A DNA stretch of 64,000 nt, taken from Candidatus Dechloromonas phosphorivorans (lineage in GTDB: Bacteria; Pseudomonadota; Gammaproteobacteria; Burkholderiales; Rhodocyclaceae). The stretch covers positions 162,330-226,329 of the forward strand of contig JADKBR010000007.1 in assembly GCA_016714975.1 (NCBI GenBank). The letters are read 5' to 3'. The notes under the pieces were generated by a model. That model was not told where the DNA came from. It did no database searches and saw only the letters and a program-made list of their open reading frames with translations. This document shows positions 1-8,807 of this stretch, piece by piece; positions within the stretch are counted from its first letter, which is position 1, and the number at the start of each line of letters is the position of its first letter. The translations under genes were made by a program, and so were the position numbers.

Positions 1-465
1 GCGCTTGAGCACTTCCGGTGCCGTTCCCGAAGGGCCGTACAGCATTGGCAGGGCAGCCATTTCCTCGTCCGGACCATTCGCCGCAAATACCTCGCCATAG
101 GTATTTACCAGTTCGCCCCGACCCTCGCCCCAGCGCGCGACCGGACGATGTTCCTCGATATGCACCTCCAGACGCGCCGGCCACGTGCGCCGCAATTCGA
201 CCTTGCGCACCCAGGGCAGGCGTTCCATCACGCTGCGCACCGCCTCGAGATTGAGACTGAAAAAGTTTCCCTTGAGGGCGGCCGGGAGGGTCTCCTCGAT
301 TTCCGCGCGCCGCGTGTGCGGCAGTTCCTGGGCGAACACCACCTGGCGTACCGCCAACGAGGGTACGCGTACCAGCCATACCGCTCCAGCCGCGAGCACA
401 GCGGCCGCCGCTGCGAGAATCAGCAGGTCGGCAATGGCGTTCAGGATGTGCGGTTTGTTCCACAT
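1..465 (-). CDS. ftsQ: Cell division protein FtsQ (3' part missing, runs off the window)
   Basis: Open frame read leftwards from an ATG at 465 with no stop before the window edge, so only the N-terminal ~155 residues are present. The protein starts with a short cytoplasmic tail (MWNKPHILN) and one hydrophobic segment rich in Ala/Leu (about residues 10-30). A POTRA-like region follows, with the typical wording RVPSLAVRQVVF and LPWVRKVELRRTWP. FtsQ is a bitopic inner-membrane divisome protein that bridges FtsA/Z-side and FtsB/L/I-side components. It follows ddlB by 8 bp, the canonical mur/fts order; ftsA and ftsZ would be expected just outside the left edge. Identity is well supported by both sequence and position. 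Confidence 0.93.
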   Translation of the reverse strand, partial: MWNKPHILNAIADLLILAAAAAVLAAGAVWLVRVPSLAVRQVVFAQELPHTRRAEIEETLPAALKGNFFSLNLEAVRSVMERLPWVRKVELRRTWPARLEVHIEEHRPVARWGEGRGELVNTYGEVFAANGPDEEMAALPMLYGPSGTAPEVLKR

Positions 466-473
466 TCAAGGTC

Positions 474-1391
474 TCAGTCGTTGGCTGCCAGTTCAAGCAC
501 CCGGCGCACCAGCGTCGGATAGTCCATGCCGGCGGCTCGGGCCGCCATCGGCACCAGCGAGTGATCGGTCATGCCGGGAGAAGTATTCACCTCCAGAAAA
601 TAGTGATTGCCTTCCTCGTCGAGGAGGAAGTCGACCCGCCCCCAGCCGCGACCACCAATGATGCGAAAGGCCTCCAGCGCACCTTTCCGAATTTCCGCAT
701 CCTTGGCATCGGCCAGCCCGCAAGGACAAAGGTAGCGGGTGTCGTCGCGGTTGTACTTGGCTTCGTAATCGTAGAACTCGGTAGCCGGCTCGATCTTGAT
801 CGTCGGCAGCGCAATCATGTCGACTCCGCTTCCGACGATGCCAACCGTGTATTCGCCACCCATCACCCCTTTTTCGGCGATGACCAGCGGATCAAATCTC
901 GCGGCTGTGGCGTAGGCCAAGTGCAGCGTATCGCGTTCCACGACCTTGCTGATGCCGATCGACGAACCCTCGTGCACGGGCTTGACGAAGATCGGCAGGC
1001 CGAGTTCTTCCTCGACATCGGCAAAGTCGGAATCGGCGGTCAGCAGGGCGTACTCCGGTACCGGTAAACCGGCTGCCTGCCACAGCAGCTTGGTACGGAA
1101 CTTGTCCATGCCGAGCGCGGAAGCCATCACACCGGAGCCGGTGTAGGGAATGTGCATCAGCTCCAGAGCGCCCTGGATCGTGCCATCCTCGCCATGGCGA
1201 CCGTGCAGCGCAATGAAGGCGCGGTCGTAAGACTTGAGCGCCGCCAAAGGCTGCTCGGCAGGATCGAAGGCATGGGCGTCGATACCCTGACACAGGAGCG
1301 CGGCCAGGACCCGCGAACCGCTGTTCAGCGACACTTCGCGCTCAGCGGAGGAGCCGCCAAACAGGACTGCAACCTTGCCAAAATCGCTCAT
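474..1391 (-). CDS. ddlB: D-alanine--D-alanine ligase
   Basis: 305 aa, the normal length for DdlB. It makes the D-Ala-D-Ala dipeptide for the peptidoglycan stem peptide in the cytoplasm, using ATP. Visible ATP-grasp features: N-terminal VLFGGSSAEREVSL, the substrate loop HGRHGEDGTIQG, the EGSSIGISK segment, and the metal-binding end FLEVNTSPGMTDHSL. The ATG at 1391 overlaps the murC stop (ATGA), which fixes the start and implies translational coupling. It lies between murC and ftsQ as in other proteobacterial dcw clusters. No oddities seen. Confidence 0.97.
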   Translation of the reverse strand: MSDFGKVAVLFGGSSAEREVSLNSGSRVLAALLCQGIDAHAFDPAEQPLAALKSYDRAFIALHGRHGEDGTIQGALELMHIPYTGSGVMASALGMDKFRTKLLWQAAGLPVPEYALLTADSDFADVEEELGLPIFVKPVHEGSSIGISKVVERDTLHLAYATAARFDPLVIAEKGVMGGEYTVGIVGSGVDMIALPTIKIEPATEFYDYEAKYNRDDTRYLCPCGLADAKDAEIRKGALEAFRIIGGRGWGRVDFLLDEEGNHYFLEVNTSPGMTDHSLVPMAARAAGMDYPTLVRRVLELAAND

Positions 1392-2779
1392 GTCATCTCT
1401 GCCAACTTGGCGGGCACCGAACCGATCGAGCCGGCGCCCATGGTCAGCACCACATCGCCGGCGCGGGCGACATCGAGGATGGTTTGCGGCATCGCTGCGA
1501 TGTCCTCGACGAATACCGGCTCGACTTTGCCGGCAACGCGCAGGGCACGGGCCAGTGAGCGGCCATCGGCGGCGACGATCGGCGCTTCACCGGCAGCGTA
1601 GACTTCCCCGAGACACAAGGCGTCGACCGTGGACAATGCCTTGACAAAGTCGTCGAAGCAGTCACGAGTGCGCGTGTAGCGGTGCGGCTGGAACGCCAGA
1701 ACCAGTCGGCGCCCAGGGAAAGCGCCGCGCGCTGCAGCAAGCGTGGCAGCCATTTCGACCGGATGATGGCCGTAGTCGTCGACCAGGGTAAAGCTGCCGC
1801 CCGAAGGCAAGGCCACTTCGCCGCAGCGCTGAAAGCGGCGGCCGACGCCCTTGAATTCTGCAAGCGCCTTGACGATCGCGACATCCGGCACCTGCACTTC
1901 GCTCGCCACGGCAATCGCCGCCAGGGCATTCAGGACGTTGTGCAGGCCCGGTGTATTCAGCGTGATTGGGAATCGCGTCAGCGAACCATTGACGCGCACG
2001 CAGTCAAAGCGCATTTGCCCGCCCGCCGCGACGATATTCTCGGCGTAGAAATTGCAGCCCGCAGTGAGGCCGTAGGTGACGATCTGCTTCGATACCTGCG
2101 GCATGATGGCGCGCACATTCGGATCGTCGGCACAGAGCACGGCAACGCCGTAGAAAGGAAGGCGATTGAGGAAGTCGACAAAGGCGCCTTTGAGCCGCGC
2201 GAAGTCGTGGCCATAGGTTTCCATGTGGTCGGCATCGATATTGGTAACAACCGAAATGACCGGCGACAGGAAGAGAAAGGATGCGTCCGATTCATCCGCC
2301 TCGGCGACCAGGAAATCGCCCTGTCCGAGTCGGGCATTGGCGCCGGCAGCATTCAGGCGGCCACCGATGACGAATGTCGGGTCAATGCCACCTTCGGCCA
2401 GAATGCTGGTCACCAGGCTGGTCGTCGTCGTCTTGCCGTGCGTTCCGGCGATCGCGATGCCGCGCTTCAGGCGCATCAGTTCAGCCAGCATCTGGGCGCG
2501 CGGCACGACCGGGATTTTTCGCGCGCGGGCGGCAACGACTTCCGGGTTATCAGCCTTGACGGCGGTCGAGATTACTACCGCATCGGCACCGGAGACGTTC
2601 TCAGCGGCATGGCCGATCATCACCGCGACGCCCTCGCCTTCGAGGCGGCGCGTCGTCGCGCTGGCGGACAGATCGGAACCGGTCACAGTGTAGTTGAGGT
2701 GGGCGAGCACCTCGGCGATGCCGCTCATCCCAGAGCCACCGACGCCGACGAAGTGAACGTGTTTCACCTTATGCTTCAT
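1388..2779 (-). CDS. murC: UDP-N-acetylmuramate--L-alanine ligase
   Basis: 463 aa. Adds L-Ala to UDP-MurNAc, the first amino-acid step of peptidoglycan precursor synthesis in the cytoplasm. Seen: the N-terminal Rossmann GVGGSGMSGIAEVL, the Mur-ligase P-loop GTHGKTTTTS, and the downstream DDYGHHPVE and FQPHRYTR segments typical of MurC. The ATG at 2779 overlaps the murG TGA (ATGA). A longer reading from a TTG at 2791 only adds four residues inside the ribosome-binding region (GGGTGG), so 2779 is preferred. It overlaps ddlB by 4 bp at its 3' end. Confidence 0.97.
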   Translation of the reverse strand: MKHKVKHVHFVGVGGSGMSGIAEVLAHLNYTVTGSDLSASATTRRLEGEGVAVMIGHAAENVSGADAVVISTAVKADNPEVVAARARKIPVVPRAQMLAELMRLKRGIAIAGTHGKTTTTSLVTSILAEGGIDPTFVIGGRLNAAGANARLGQGDFLVAEADESDASFLFLSPVISVVTNIDADHMETYGHDFARLKGAFVDFLNRLPFYGVAVLCADDPNVRAIMPQVSKQIVTYGLTAGCNFYAENIVAAGGQMRFDCVRVNGSLTRFPITLNTPGLHNVLNALAAIAVASEVQVPDVAIVKALAEFKGVGRRFQRCGEVALPSGGSFTLVDDYGHHPVEMAATLAAARGAFPGRRLVLAFQPHRYTRTRDCFDDFVKALSTVDALCLGEVYAAGEAPIVAADGRSLARALRVAGKVEPVFVEDIAAMPQTILDVARAGDVVLTMGAGSIGSVPAKLAEMT

Positions 2780-3834
2780 TTCGCCACCCAAAGACAGATA
2801 TCGGCCAGTTTATCGGCAGCATCTGGTCTCGCCAGGCTGCGCGCTCTTTCGGCCATTTCCAGCAGTTGACCGCGGCTGTAGTTCCGGATGAGCGCGATGG
2901 CATCTGCGGTCAGTTCGCCTTGTGCCAAGAGCACGGCACCGCCAGCATTGACCAGGAACCTCGCGTTGCCGGTCTGATGGTCGTCGACTGCATGCGGAAA
3001 AGGCACCAGAATGCTCGCCACACCCGCTGCCGCGAGCTCCGCCACGGTTAGTGCGCCAGAACGGCAGATCACCAGGTCTGCCCATTCGTAGGCGCCGGCC
3101 ATGTCCTCGATGAACGAGACGCAGTGTGCGGGAACACCCACGGCAGCGTAATTGGCCTTCAGCGCCTCAAGCTGCTGCTCGCCGGCCTGATGGACGATCT
3201 GCGGTTGCTCGCTTTCACCAAGCAAAGCCATTCCGCGAGGGACCGTCTCGTTCAGAGCCTGCGCTCCGAGGCTGCCTCCGAGCACCAGCAGGTGCAGCGC
3301 GCCGGTACGCTCGGCAAGACGCTCAGCCGGCGGCGGGATCGCGGCAATGGCAGGACGCACCGGGTTGCCGACCCAGATCCCATTCTTGAACACTTCCGGA
3401 AACCCGGTGGCGATGCGCTCGGCAACCCCTGCCAGCACCCGATTGGCCAGCCCGGCCACGGAATTCTGTTCATGGATGACCAGCGGCCTGCCCAACAGCG
3501 CCGCCATCACGCCGCCGGGGAAAGAAATGTAGCCACCCATGCCGAGCACGACATCGGGCCTCACCTCACGGATGGCCTTCTGGGCCTGCCAGAAACCCCT
3601 GAGCAGATTGAGTGGCAAGAGCAGTTTGCGGAGCAGCCCCTTGCCGCGCAACGCGCCGAACCGGATCCCAATCAGGGGGAACCCATACTGGGACACCAGA
3701 CGCGCCTCCATTCCGTCGGGATTGCCCAGCCAGGAGACGTTCCAGCCGCGCGCGCGCATGTTCTCGGCGACCGCAAGCGCCGGGAAGATGTGGCCACCGG
3801 TGCCACCCGCCATGACGAGAAGCGTCCCGCTCAT
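2776..3834 (-). CDS. murG: UDP-GlcNAc:lipid I N-acetylglucosaminyltransferase
   Basis: 352 aa, standard for MurG. Transfers GlcNAc from UDP-GlcNAc to lipid I, giving lipid II on the inner face of the cytoplasmic membrane. Seen: the N-terminal GGTGGHIFPALAVA loop, the HEQNSVAGLANR segment, LVLGGSLGAQALN, and the UDP-GlcNAc site with CRSGALTVAELAAAG and VPFPHAVDDHQTGNA. The start is the ATG at 3834, which overlaps the ftsW stop (ATGA); the open frame continues 12 codons further upstream but has no supporting signal there. It lies between ftsW and murC, as usual. Confidence 0.97.
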   Translation of the reverse strand: MSGTLLVMAGGTGGHIFPALAVAENMRARGWNVSWLGNPDGMEARLVSQYGFPLIGIRFGALRGKGLLRKLLLPLNLLRGFWQAQKAIREVRPDVVLGMGGYISFPGGVMAALLGRPLVIHEQNSVAGLANRVLAGVAERIATGFPEVFKNGIWVGNPVRPAIAAIPPPAERLAERTGALHLLVLGGSLGAQALNETVPRGMALLGESEQPQIVHQAGEQQLEALKANYAAVGVPAHCVSFIEDMAGAYEWADLVICRSGALTVAELAAAGVASILVPFPHAVDDHQTGNARFLVNAGGAVLLAQGELTADAIALIRNYSRGQLLEMAERARSLARPDAADKLADICLWVAK

Positions 3835-4994
3835 TGGTTCCCGCCGCGCATGAGCTGCCTGTTCTCCCAATCGACCCGGAGCAGAATTGCCAGCGCAATA
3901 CAGTTAGCCAGTATTCCCGACCCGCCGAAACTCATCAGTGGAAGCGTCAACCCCTTGGTCGGCAACAATCCCATGTTGACCCCCATGTTGATGAAGGACT
4001 GGATGCCAAGCCAGATTCCGATGCCCATGGCAACCAGCGCCGGATAGAGACGGTCGAGCTGAACACTCTGGCGACCGATTGCAAAAGCACGCTGGACGAC
4101 CAGGGCAAACAGCGCAATAACGGCCAGCACCCCGAAGAAGCCAAGTTCCTCGGCGATCACGGCGAGCAGAAAATCGGTGTGCGCTTCGGGCAGGTAGAAC
4201 AGCTTCTCGACGCTGGCGCCCAGGCCGACGCCGAACAATTCGCCACGCCCGAAGGCAATCAGCGAGTGCGACAATTGGTAGCCGCGGCCAAAGGCATCAG
4301 CCCATGGATCCATGAAACCGAAAATGCGATCGCGCCGGTACGGCGAAACAATGATCAGCAGTGTGAACGCAATCAGCAGCAGGATTATTAGCAGCACGAA
4401 CAGCCGAGCCTTGAGCCCGCCAAGGAAGAGGATGCCCATGGCGATTGCGATGATGACGACGAAGGCGCCGAAATCCGGCTCCTTGAGCAGCAGCATGCCG
4501 ACTAGCGCCATCGCGCAGAACATCGGGAGGAAGGCTTGCTTGAGGTCATGCATCACGTTGATCTTGCGCACCGTGTAATCAGCAGCGTAGAGGACCGCAA
4601 ACAGCTTCATCAATTCGGAGGGCTGCAGATTGGCGATGCCGAGCGGCAGCCAGCGCCGGGCGCCATTAACATCGCGGCCGATGCCTGGGATCAAAACGAT
4701 GGCTAGCAGGACAACGCCAATCATGAAGAGCATGGGCGCATAACGCTGCCAGAGCGACATCGGAACCTGGAATGCGGCGGCGGCGGCGGCCATCCCGATT
4801 ATCAGGAAGATCGCATGCCGCATCAGATAGAAGGTCGGCTGATGGCCGGTCATGCGGCCGGCCTCGGCGGTGGCGATCGATGCCGAGTAAACCATGACCA
4901 TGCCAGTAAACAACAGCAACAGGACGCTCCACAACAGCGCGTAGTCGATCTCGGGCAACTGGCGGCGCGGCGCGTCGAGGGCGTTGAGCATCAT
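3831..4994 (-). CDS. ftsW: Peptidoglycan glycosyltransferase FtsW
   Basis: 387 aa, SEDS-family integral membrane protein that polymerises lipid II at the septum together with FtsI. About ten hydrophobic segments are visible. Family signatures include RRWLPLGIANLQPSELMKL, LLKEPDFGAFVVI, and the C-terminal GLLPTKGLTLPLMSFGGSG. The ATG at 4994 overlaps the murD stop (ATGA), with a GAGGGGG ribosome-binding stretch just upstream; a second ATG follows directly at 4991. The much longer frame to 5093 is inside murD and rejected. 3' end overlaps murG by 4 bp. Confidence 0.96.
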   Translation of the reverse strand: MMLNALDAPRRQLPEIDYALLWSVLLLLFTGMVMVYSASIATAEAGRMTGHQPTFYLMRHAIFLIIGMAAAAAAFQVPMSLWQRYAPMLFMIGVVLLAIVLIPGIGRDVNGARRWLPLGIANLQPSELMKLFAVLYAADYTVRKINVMHDLKQAFLPMFCAMALVGMLLLKEPDFGAFVVIIAIAMGILFLGGLKARLFVLLIILLLIAFTLLIIVSPYRRDRIFGFMDPWADAFGRGYQLSHSLIAFGRGELFGVGLGASVEKLFYLPEAHTDFLLAVIAEELGFFGVLAVIALFALVVQRAFAIGRQSVQLDRLYPALVAMGIGIWLGIQSFINMGVNMGLLPTKGLTLPLMSFGGSGILANCIALAILLRVDWENRQLMRGGNQ

Positions 4995-6343
4995 GATGAC
5001 AGCCCCCTCACCGCTGCCACGAAGGCGGCCGCCCGCTCGGCATAATTGCCGTACATGTCGAGGCTGGAGCAGGCCGGCGACAACAGCACGCAATCGCCGC
5101 TCCTCGCCTCACTGGCCAGCCAGCGCACGGCCGTCTCCATGTCGCCGGTGCGCCGCACCGGCAACCCGCAGCCGCTGAGTGCCCCCTCGATCCTCTCGGC
5201 GGCGCTGCCGATCAGGGCCACTGCCCGGCCGTGCTTCTTCAGCGCCGGCAGAAGCGGGCTGAAGTCCTGACCCTTCCCGTCGCCGCCGAGCACGATAGCC
5301 ACCTTGCACCCGAGACCTTCGACCGCGGCGAGCGTCGCGCCGACGTTGGTGCCCTTGGAGTCATCGACATAACGGACCCCGGCGATCTCGGCGACCGGTT
5401 CGACCCGGTGCGGCAGGCCGGCAAACGACTTGAGCGGCTCGACCAGACCCTCGGGGGCGACACCGATGGCATCGCACAGGGCAAGCGCCGCCAGCGCGTT
5501 CGCGACATTGTGCAAGCCGGCCAGTTTCAGCGCGTCGACCGCGACAAGCGGCTTGCCGCCCTTGAACAGGGCGCCGCCGCCCAGCCCATAGTCGGCTGCG
5601 CGCGGCGCGACGTCGAGACCGAAGGTCAGCATCCGGCGCCCACAGCGACCGTTGGCCAGCGACCAGTCGTCGTTGCGATTGAGGATCATCGCCCCCTTGC
5701 CCTGGAAGATGCGCGACTTGGCGGCAGCGTACGTCGCCAGGCTGCCGTCGTAGCGATCGAGGTGATCCTCGGAAACGTTGAGGACGGTCGCCGCGTCGGC
5801 ATTCAGGTGATGCGTCGTTTCCAGCTGGAAGCTGGACAACTCGAGCACCCAAACATCCGGTAGCGGGCCGGCATCGAGCGCATCCATCAAGGCATCGAGC
5901 GCCGACGGCGAGATGTTGCCGCAAGCGATGGCCGGCACAGCGGCGCCGTTCAGCAGGTGGGCGGTCAATGCCGTAGTCGTCGTCTTGCCGTTGCTGCCGG
6001 TGATGGCGATGATCTTCGAACCGGGCGCCTGTTCGCGGACGCCGGTGGCAAAGAATTCAATTTCCGAGACCACCGGCACGTCGACCGCGGCAATCTGCAG
6101 TGTTGCCCTGGGAACCCCCGGCGACAGCGCGACGAGGTCGATCCCGGCAAAGGTCGCTGCAGAGAACGGACCGGCGATCACTTCGGCGGCCGGCGCGACG
6201 CGGGCCAGCGCGCCCAGATTCGGCGGGCTGTCGCGCGAATCGGCAACCCGGACGAGCGCGCCCTGACGATGCAGCCACTTGGCCATCGCCAGTCCGGACT
6301 CGCCGAGCCCGACCACCAGAACGCGTTTGTCCTTGAGTTCCAT
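4991..6343 (-). CDS. murD: UDP-N-acetylmuramoyl-L-alanine--D-glutamate ligase
   Basis: 450 aa. Adds D-Glu to UDP-MurNAc-L-Ala. Seen: N-terminal VLVVGLGESGLAMAKW, the P-loop ITGSNGKTTTTALTA, the ELSSFQLETT segment, SEDHLDRYDG, and the C-terminal LLSPACSSLDMYGNY block that is diagnostic for MurD. The start is the ATG at 6343, sharing one base with the mraY stop (TGATG). The open frame runs another 128 codons upstream inside mraY but that part has no Mur-ligase character (Arg/His-rich shadow), so it is excluded. Confidence 0.97.
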   Translation of the reverse strand: MELKDKRVLVVGLGESGLAMAKWLHRQGALVRVADSRDSPPNLGALARVAPAAEVIAGPFSAATFAGIDLVALSPGVPRATLQIAAVDVPVVSEIEFFATGVREQAPGSKIIAITGSNGKTTTTALTAHLLNGAAVPAIACGNISPSALDALMDALDAGPLPDVWVLELSSFQLETTHHLNADAATVLNVSEDHLDRYDGSLATYAAAKSRIFQGKGAMILNRNDDWSLANGRCGRRMLTFGLDVAPRAADYGLGGGALFKGGKPLVAVDALKLAGLHNVANALAALALCDAIGVAPEGLVEPLKSFAGLPHRVEPVAEIAGVRYVDDSKGTNVGATLAAVEGLGCKVAIVLGGDGKGQDFSPLLPALKKHGRAVALIGSAAERIEGALSGCGLPVRRTGDMETAVRWLASEARSGDCVLLSPACSSLDMYGNYAERAAAFVAAVRGLSS

Positions 6344-7446
6344 CAGCGCAATTTCAGTGAAGAAAGCCCGATCAGCACGAGCATGATGGTGATGATCCAG
6401 AAGCGGACGACAACCTGCGTCTCCTTCCAGCCGGTCTGTTCGAAGTGGTGATGCAGCGGCGCCATGCGCAGGATGCGTCGGCCCTCGCCGAACTTTTTCT
6501 TGGTGTACTTGAACCACGTGACCTGGAGCATCACCGACAGCGTTTCGGCGACGAAAACGCCGCCCATGATGACGAGGACGATTTCCTGGCGAATGATGAC
6601 GGCGACGGTGCCAAGCGCTGCGCCGAGCGCCAGAGCGCCGACGTCGCCCATGAAGACTTCCGCCGGATAGGCGTTGAACCAGAGAAAACCGAGTCCTGCG
6701 CCGGCGATCGCGCCGAGCAGGATGCACAGTTCGCCCGCCCCCGGCACATAGGGTATCAGCAGATACTTGGCATAGACCGCGTGGCCGGTGACGTAGGCGA
6801 AGAGCGCGAATGCCGCGGCGATCATGACCGTCGGCATGATGGCGAGACCGTCAAGACCGTCGGTGAGGTTGACCGCATTGCTGGTGCCGACGATGACGAA
6901 ATAGGTCAGGGTGATGAAGCCGACGACCCCGAGCGGGTAGGCGATCGTCTTGAAGAAGGGCACGATCAGTTCGGTCTGCGCCCCGGACTTGGCCGAGAAC
7001 GCTAGAAACAGTGCGGCGCCGATGCCGAGCACCGACTGCCAGAAGAACTTCCAGCGCGCCGGCAGCCCCTTGGGATCGCGGTACACGACCTTCTTCCAGT
7101 CGTCGTACCAGCCGACGATACCGTAGCCGAGCGTGACGATGAGCACCGTCCACACATACTTGTTGGTCAGGTCGCCCCACAACAGGGTAGTGATGGCGAT
7201 CGCGATCAGGATCAGGACGCCGCCCATGGTCGGCGTCCCGGATTTGATCAGGTGAGTATCCGGTCCGTCACTGCGCACCGCCTGCCCGATCTTCCTGGTG
7301 GCCAGCCAGCGGATAACACTTGGGCCCGTAGCGAAGGAAATCAGCAGCGCCGTCATCGCCGCCAGCACTGTGCGCAGCGTGATGTAGTTGAAGACGTTGA
7401 AGAATCGGACGTCCTGGGCCAGCCATTGGGTCAGCGCAAGCAGCAT
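6343..7446 (-). CDS. mraY: Phospho-N-acetylmuramoyl-pentapeptide transferase
   Basis: 367 aa polytopic inner-membrane enzyme that attaches phospho-MurNAc-pentapeptide to undecaprenyl phosphate, giving lipid I. Seen: about ten hydrophobic segments, the GTPTMGGVL cytoplasmic motif, the acidic NAVNLTDGLDGLA catalytic loop, NAYPAEVFMGDVGALALGA, and the C-terminal RMAPLHHHFEQTGW loop. ATG at 7446 overlaps the murF stop by one base (TGATG). Spacing and order match the standard cluster; nothing unusual seen. Confidence 0.98.
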   Translation of the reverse strand: MLLALTQWLAQDVRFFNVFNYITLRTVLAAMTALLISFATGPSVIRWLATRKIGQAVRSDGPDTHLIKSGTPTMGGVLILIAIAITTLLWGDLTNKYVWTVLIVTLGYGIVGWYDDWKKVVYRDPKGLPARWKFFWQSVLGIGAALFLAFSAKSGAQTELIVPFFKTIAYPLGVVGFITLTYFVIVGTSNAVNLTDGLDGLAIMPTVMIAAAFALFAYVTGHAVYAKYLLIPYVPGAGELCILLGAIAGAGLGFLWFNAYPAEVFMGDVGALALGAALGTVAVIIRQEIVLVIMGGVFVAETLSVMLQVTWFKYTKKKFGEGRRILRMAPLHHHFEQTGWKETQVVVRFWIITIMLVLIGLSSLKLR

Positions 7447-8807
7447 CAGTCTTTCTCCCCGGTGGCAATCGCATCCGCCACCCGTTCCATCCTCATGAAA
7501 CGCGACCCCTTGACCAGCACCGTAGTTTCCGGTCCCAATTCCTTGTTGACCGCAACAAGCAGTTTTTCGATGTCGCAGAAATGCCGGCCACCCTCGCCGA
7601 AATTGCGCACCGCCGCCTGGCTGGCGTCGCCGAGGGCGAACAGACGGTCGATGCCCTGACTCTTCGCGTAGCCGCCGATTTCATCGTGATACTGGCCGCT
7701 TGCCTCACCAATCTCGCCCATGTCGCCGAGAACAAGCACCTTGCGTCCGACGGTGGCGGCCAGCACGTCGATCGCCGCGCGCACCGAGTCCGGATTGGCG
7801 TTGTAGGTATCATCGAGCACCACCGCGCCAGCGCGCCCCTGCCGCAGTTGCAGGCGCCCCTTGACCCCTGAGAACCCCTCAAGTCCAGCCACCACGGCCG
7901 CCAGCGGGATCCCGGCAGCGAGACAGGCAGTGGCAGCCGCCAGTGCATTGCGCGCGTTGTGGCGACCTGGCACTAAAAGTTTCAGTTCAGCCCGGCCTTC
8001 CGCCGCTTCGAGACTCAGCAGCGCGGTCAGTCCTTGCTGGCGAACAGTGGCCCGCACGTCGGCGGCGCGTTCAATGCCATAGGTACGCACGTTATGGCTA
8101 CCGGCCATCTCCCGCCAAAGATAGGCATAGCCATCATCGGCATTGACCACCGCCTCGCCAGCGGCGGCCAGGCCGGCAAAAATGCTGCCTTTTTCGCGGG
8201 CGACCCGGTTCAAGTCGCCCATCCCTTCGAGGTGTGCTCGCTGCGCGTTGGTAACCACCGCCACCGTCGGAGCACCAAGCGACGCCAGATAGCCGATTTC
8301 GCCTGGGTGATTCATGCCCATCTCGATGACGGCTGCCTGATGGCCGGAATCGAGTCCGAGCAAGGTCAGCGGCAGACCGATGTCGTTGTTCAGGTTGCCA
8401 CGCGTCACCAGCACCGTATCACCAAACGCGCACCTGAGAATGGCGGCGATCATTTCCTTGGTCGTTGTCTTGCCGTTCGAACCCGTCACGGCGATGACCG
8501 GGATTTCGAAGCGGGCGCGCCACGCGGCAGCCATCCTGCCGAGGGCAGTCCGCGTATTGGCGACGATCAGCGCCGATACGCCCACTGGCAGGCGCGCCTC
8601 CTCGGCCACCAGCAGGGCACCGGCACCGGCGGCGATGGCCCGTTCAAGGAAGTCGTGGCCATCGAAACGGTCGCCCCGCAGCGCAACGAACAGCTGCCCG
8701 GCGCCGATGCTGCGCGTGTCGGTGGACACCCCGGCAATCGTCTGATCCGGGCCAGACAGAGTACCGCCGACGGCACGCTGGATCTCGGACAGCCGCCAGT
8801 TCATCAT
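7446..8807 (-). CDS. murF: UDP-N-acetylmuramoyl-tripeptide--D-alanyl-D-alanine ligase
   Basis: 453 aa. Adds the D-Ala-D-Ala made by DdlB to the UDP-MurNAc-tripeptide. Seen: VSTDTRSIGAGQLFVALRG near the N-terminus, the P-loop VTGSNGKTTTKEM, EMGMNHPGEIGYL, and the C-terminal DDTYNANPDSVRAA segment typical of MurF. Two adjacent in-frame ATGs (8807 and 8804) both overlap the murE stop (ATGATGA). A GGGTGGTGG ribosome-binding stretch precedes them, so either could be used. The frame continues to 8825 without further support. Confidence 0.96.
   Translation of the reverse strand: MMNWRLSEIQRAVGGTLSGPDQTIAGVSTDTRSIGAGQLFVALRGDRFDGHDFLERAIAAGAGALLVAEEARLPVGVSALIVANTRTALGRMAAAWRARFEIPVIAVTGSNGKTTTKEMIAAILRCAFGDTVLVTRGNLNNDIGLPLTLLGLDSGHQAAVIEMGMNHPGEIGYLASLGAPTVAVVTNAQRAHLEGMGDLNRVAREKGSIFAGLAAAGEAVVNADDGYAYLWREMAGSHNVRTYGIERAADVRATVRQQGLTALLSLEAAEGRAELKLLVPGRHNARNALAAATACLAAGIPLAAVVAGLEGFSGVKGRLQLRQGRAGAVVLDDTYNANPDSVRAAIDVLAATVGRKVLVLGDMGEIGEASGQYHDEIGGYAKSQGIDRLFALGDASQAAVRNFGEGGRHFCDIEKLLVAVNKELGPETTVLVKGSRFMRMERVADAIATGEKD

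Noticed and set aside
1682..2869. 395-codon plus-strand frame opposite murC
   Set aside because: Shadow of murC with no protein-like composition.
6344..6727. N-terminal extension of murD inside mraY
   Set aside because: Arg/His-rich, no Mur-ligase character, and the ATG at 6343 has the expected stop/start overlap.
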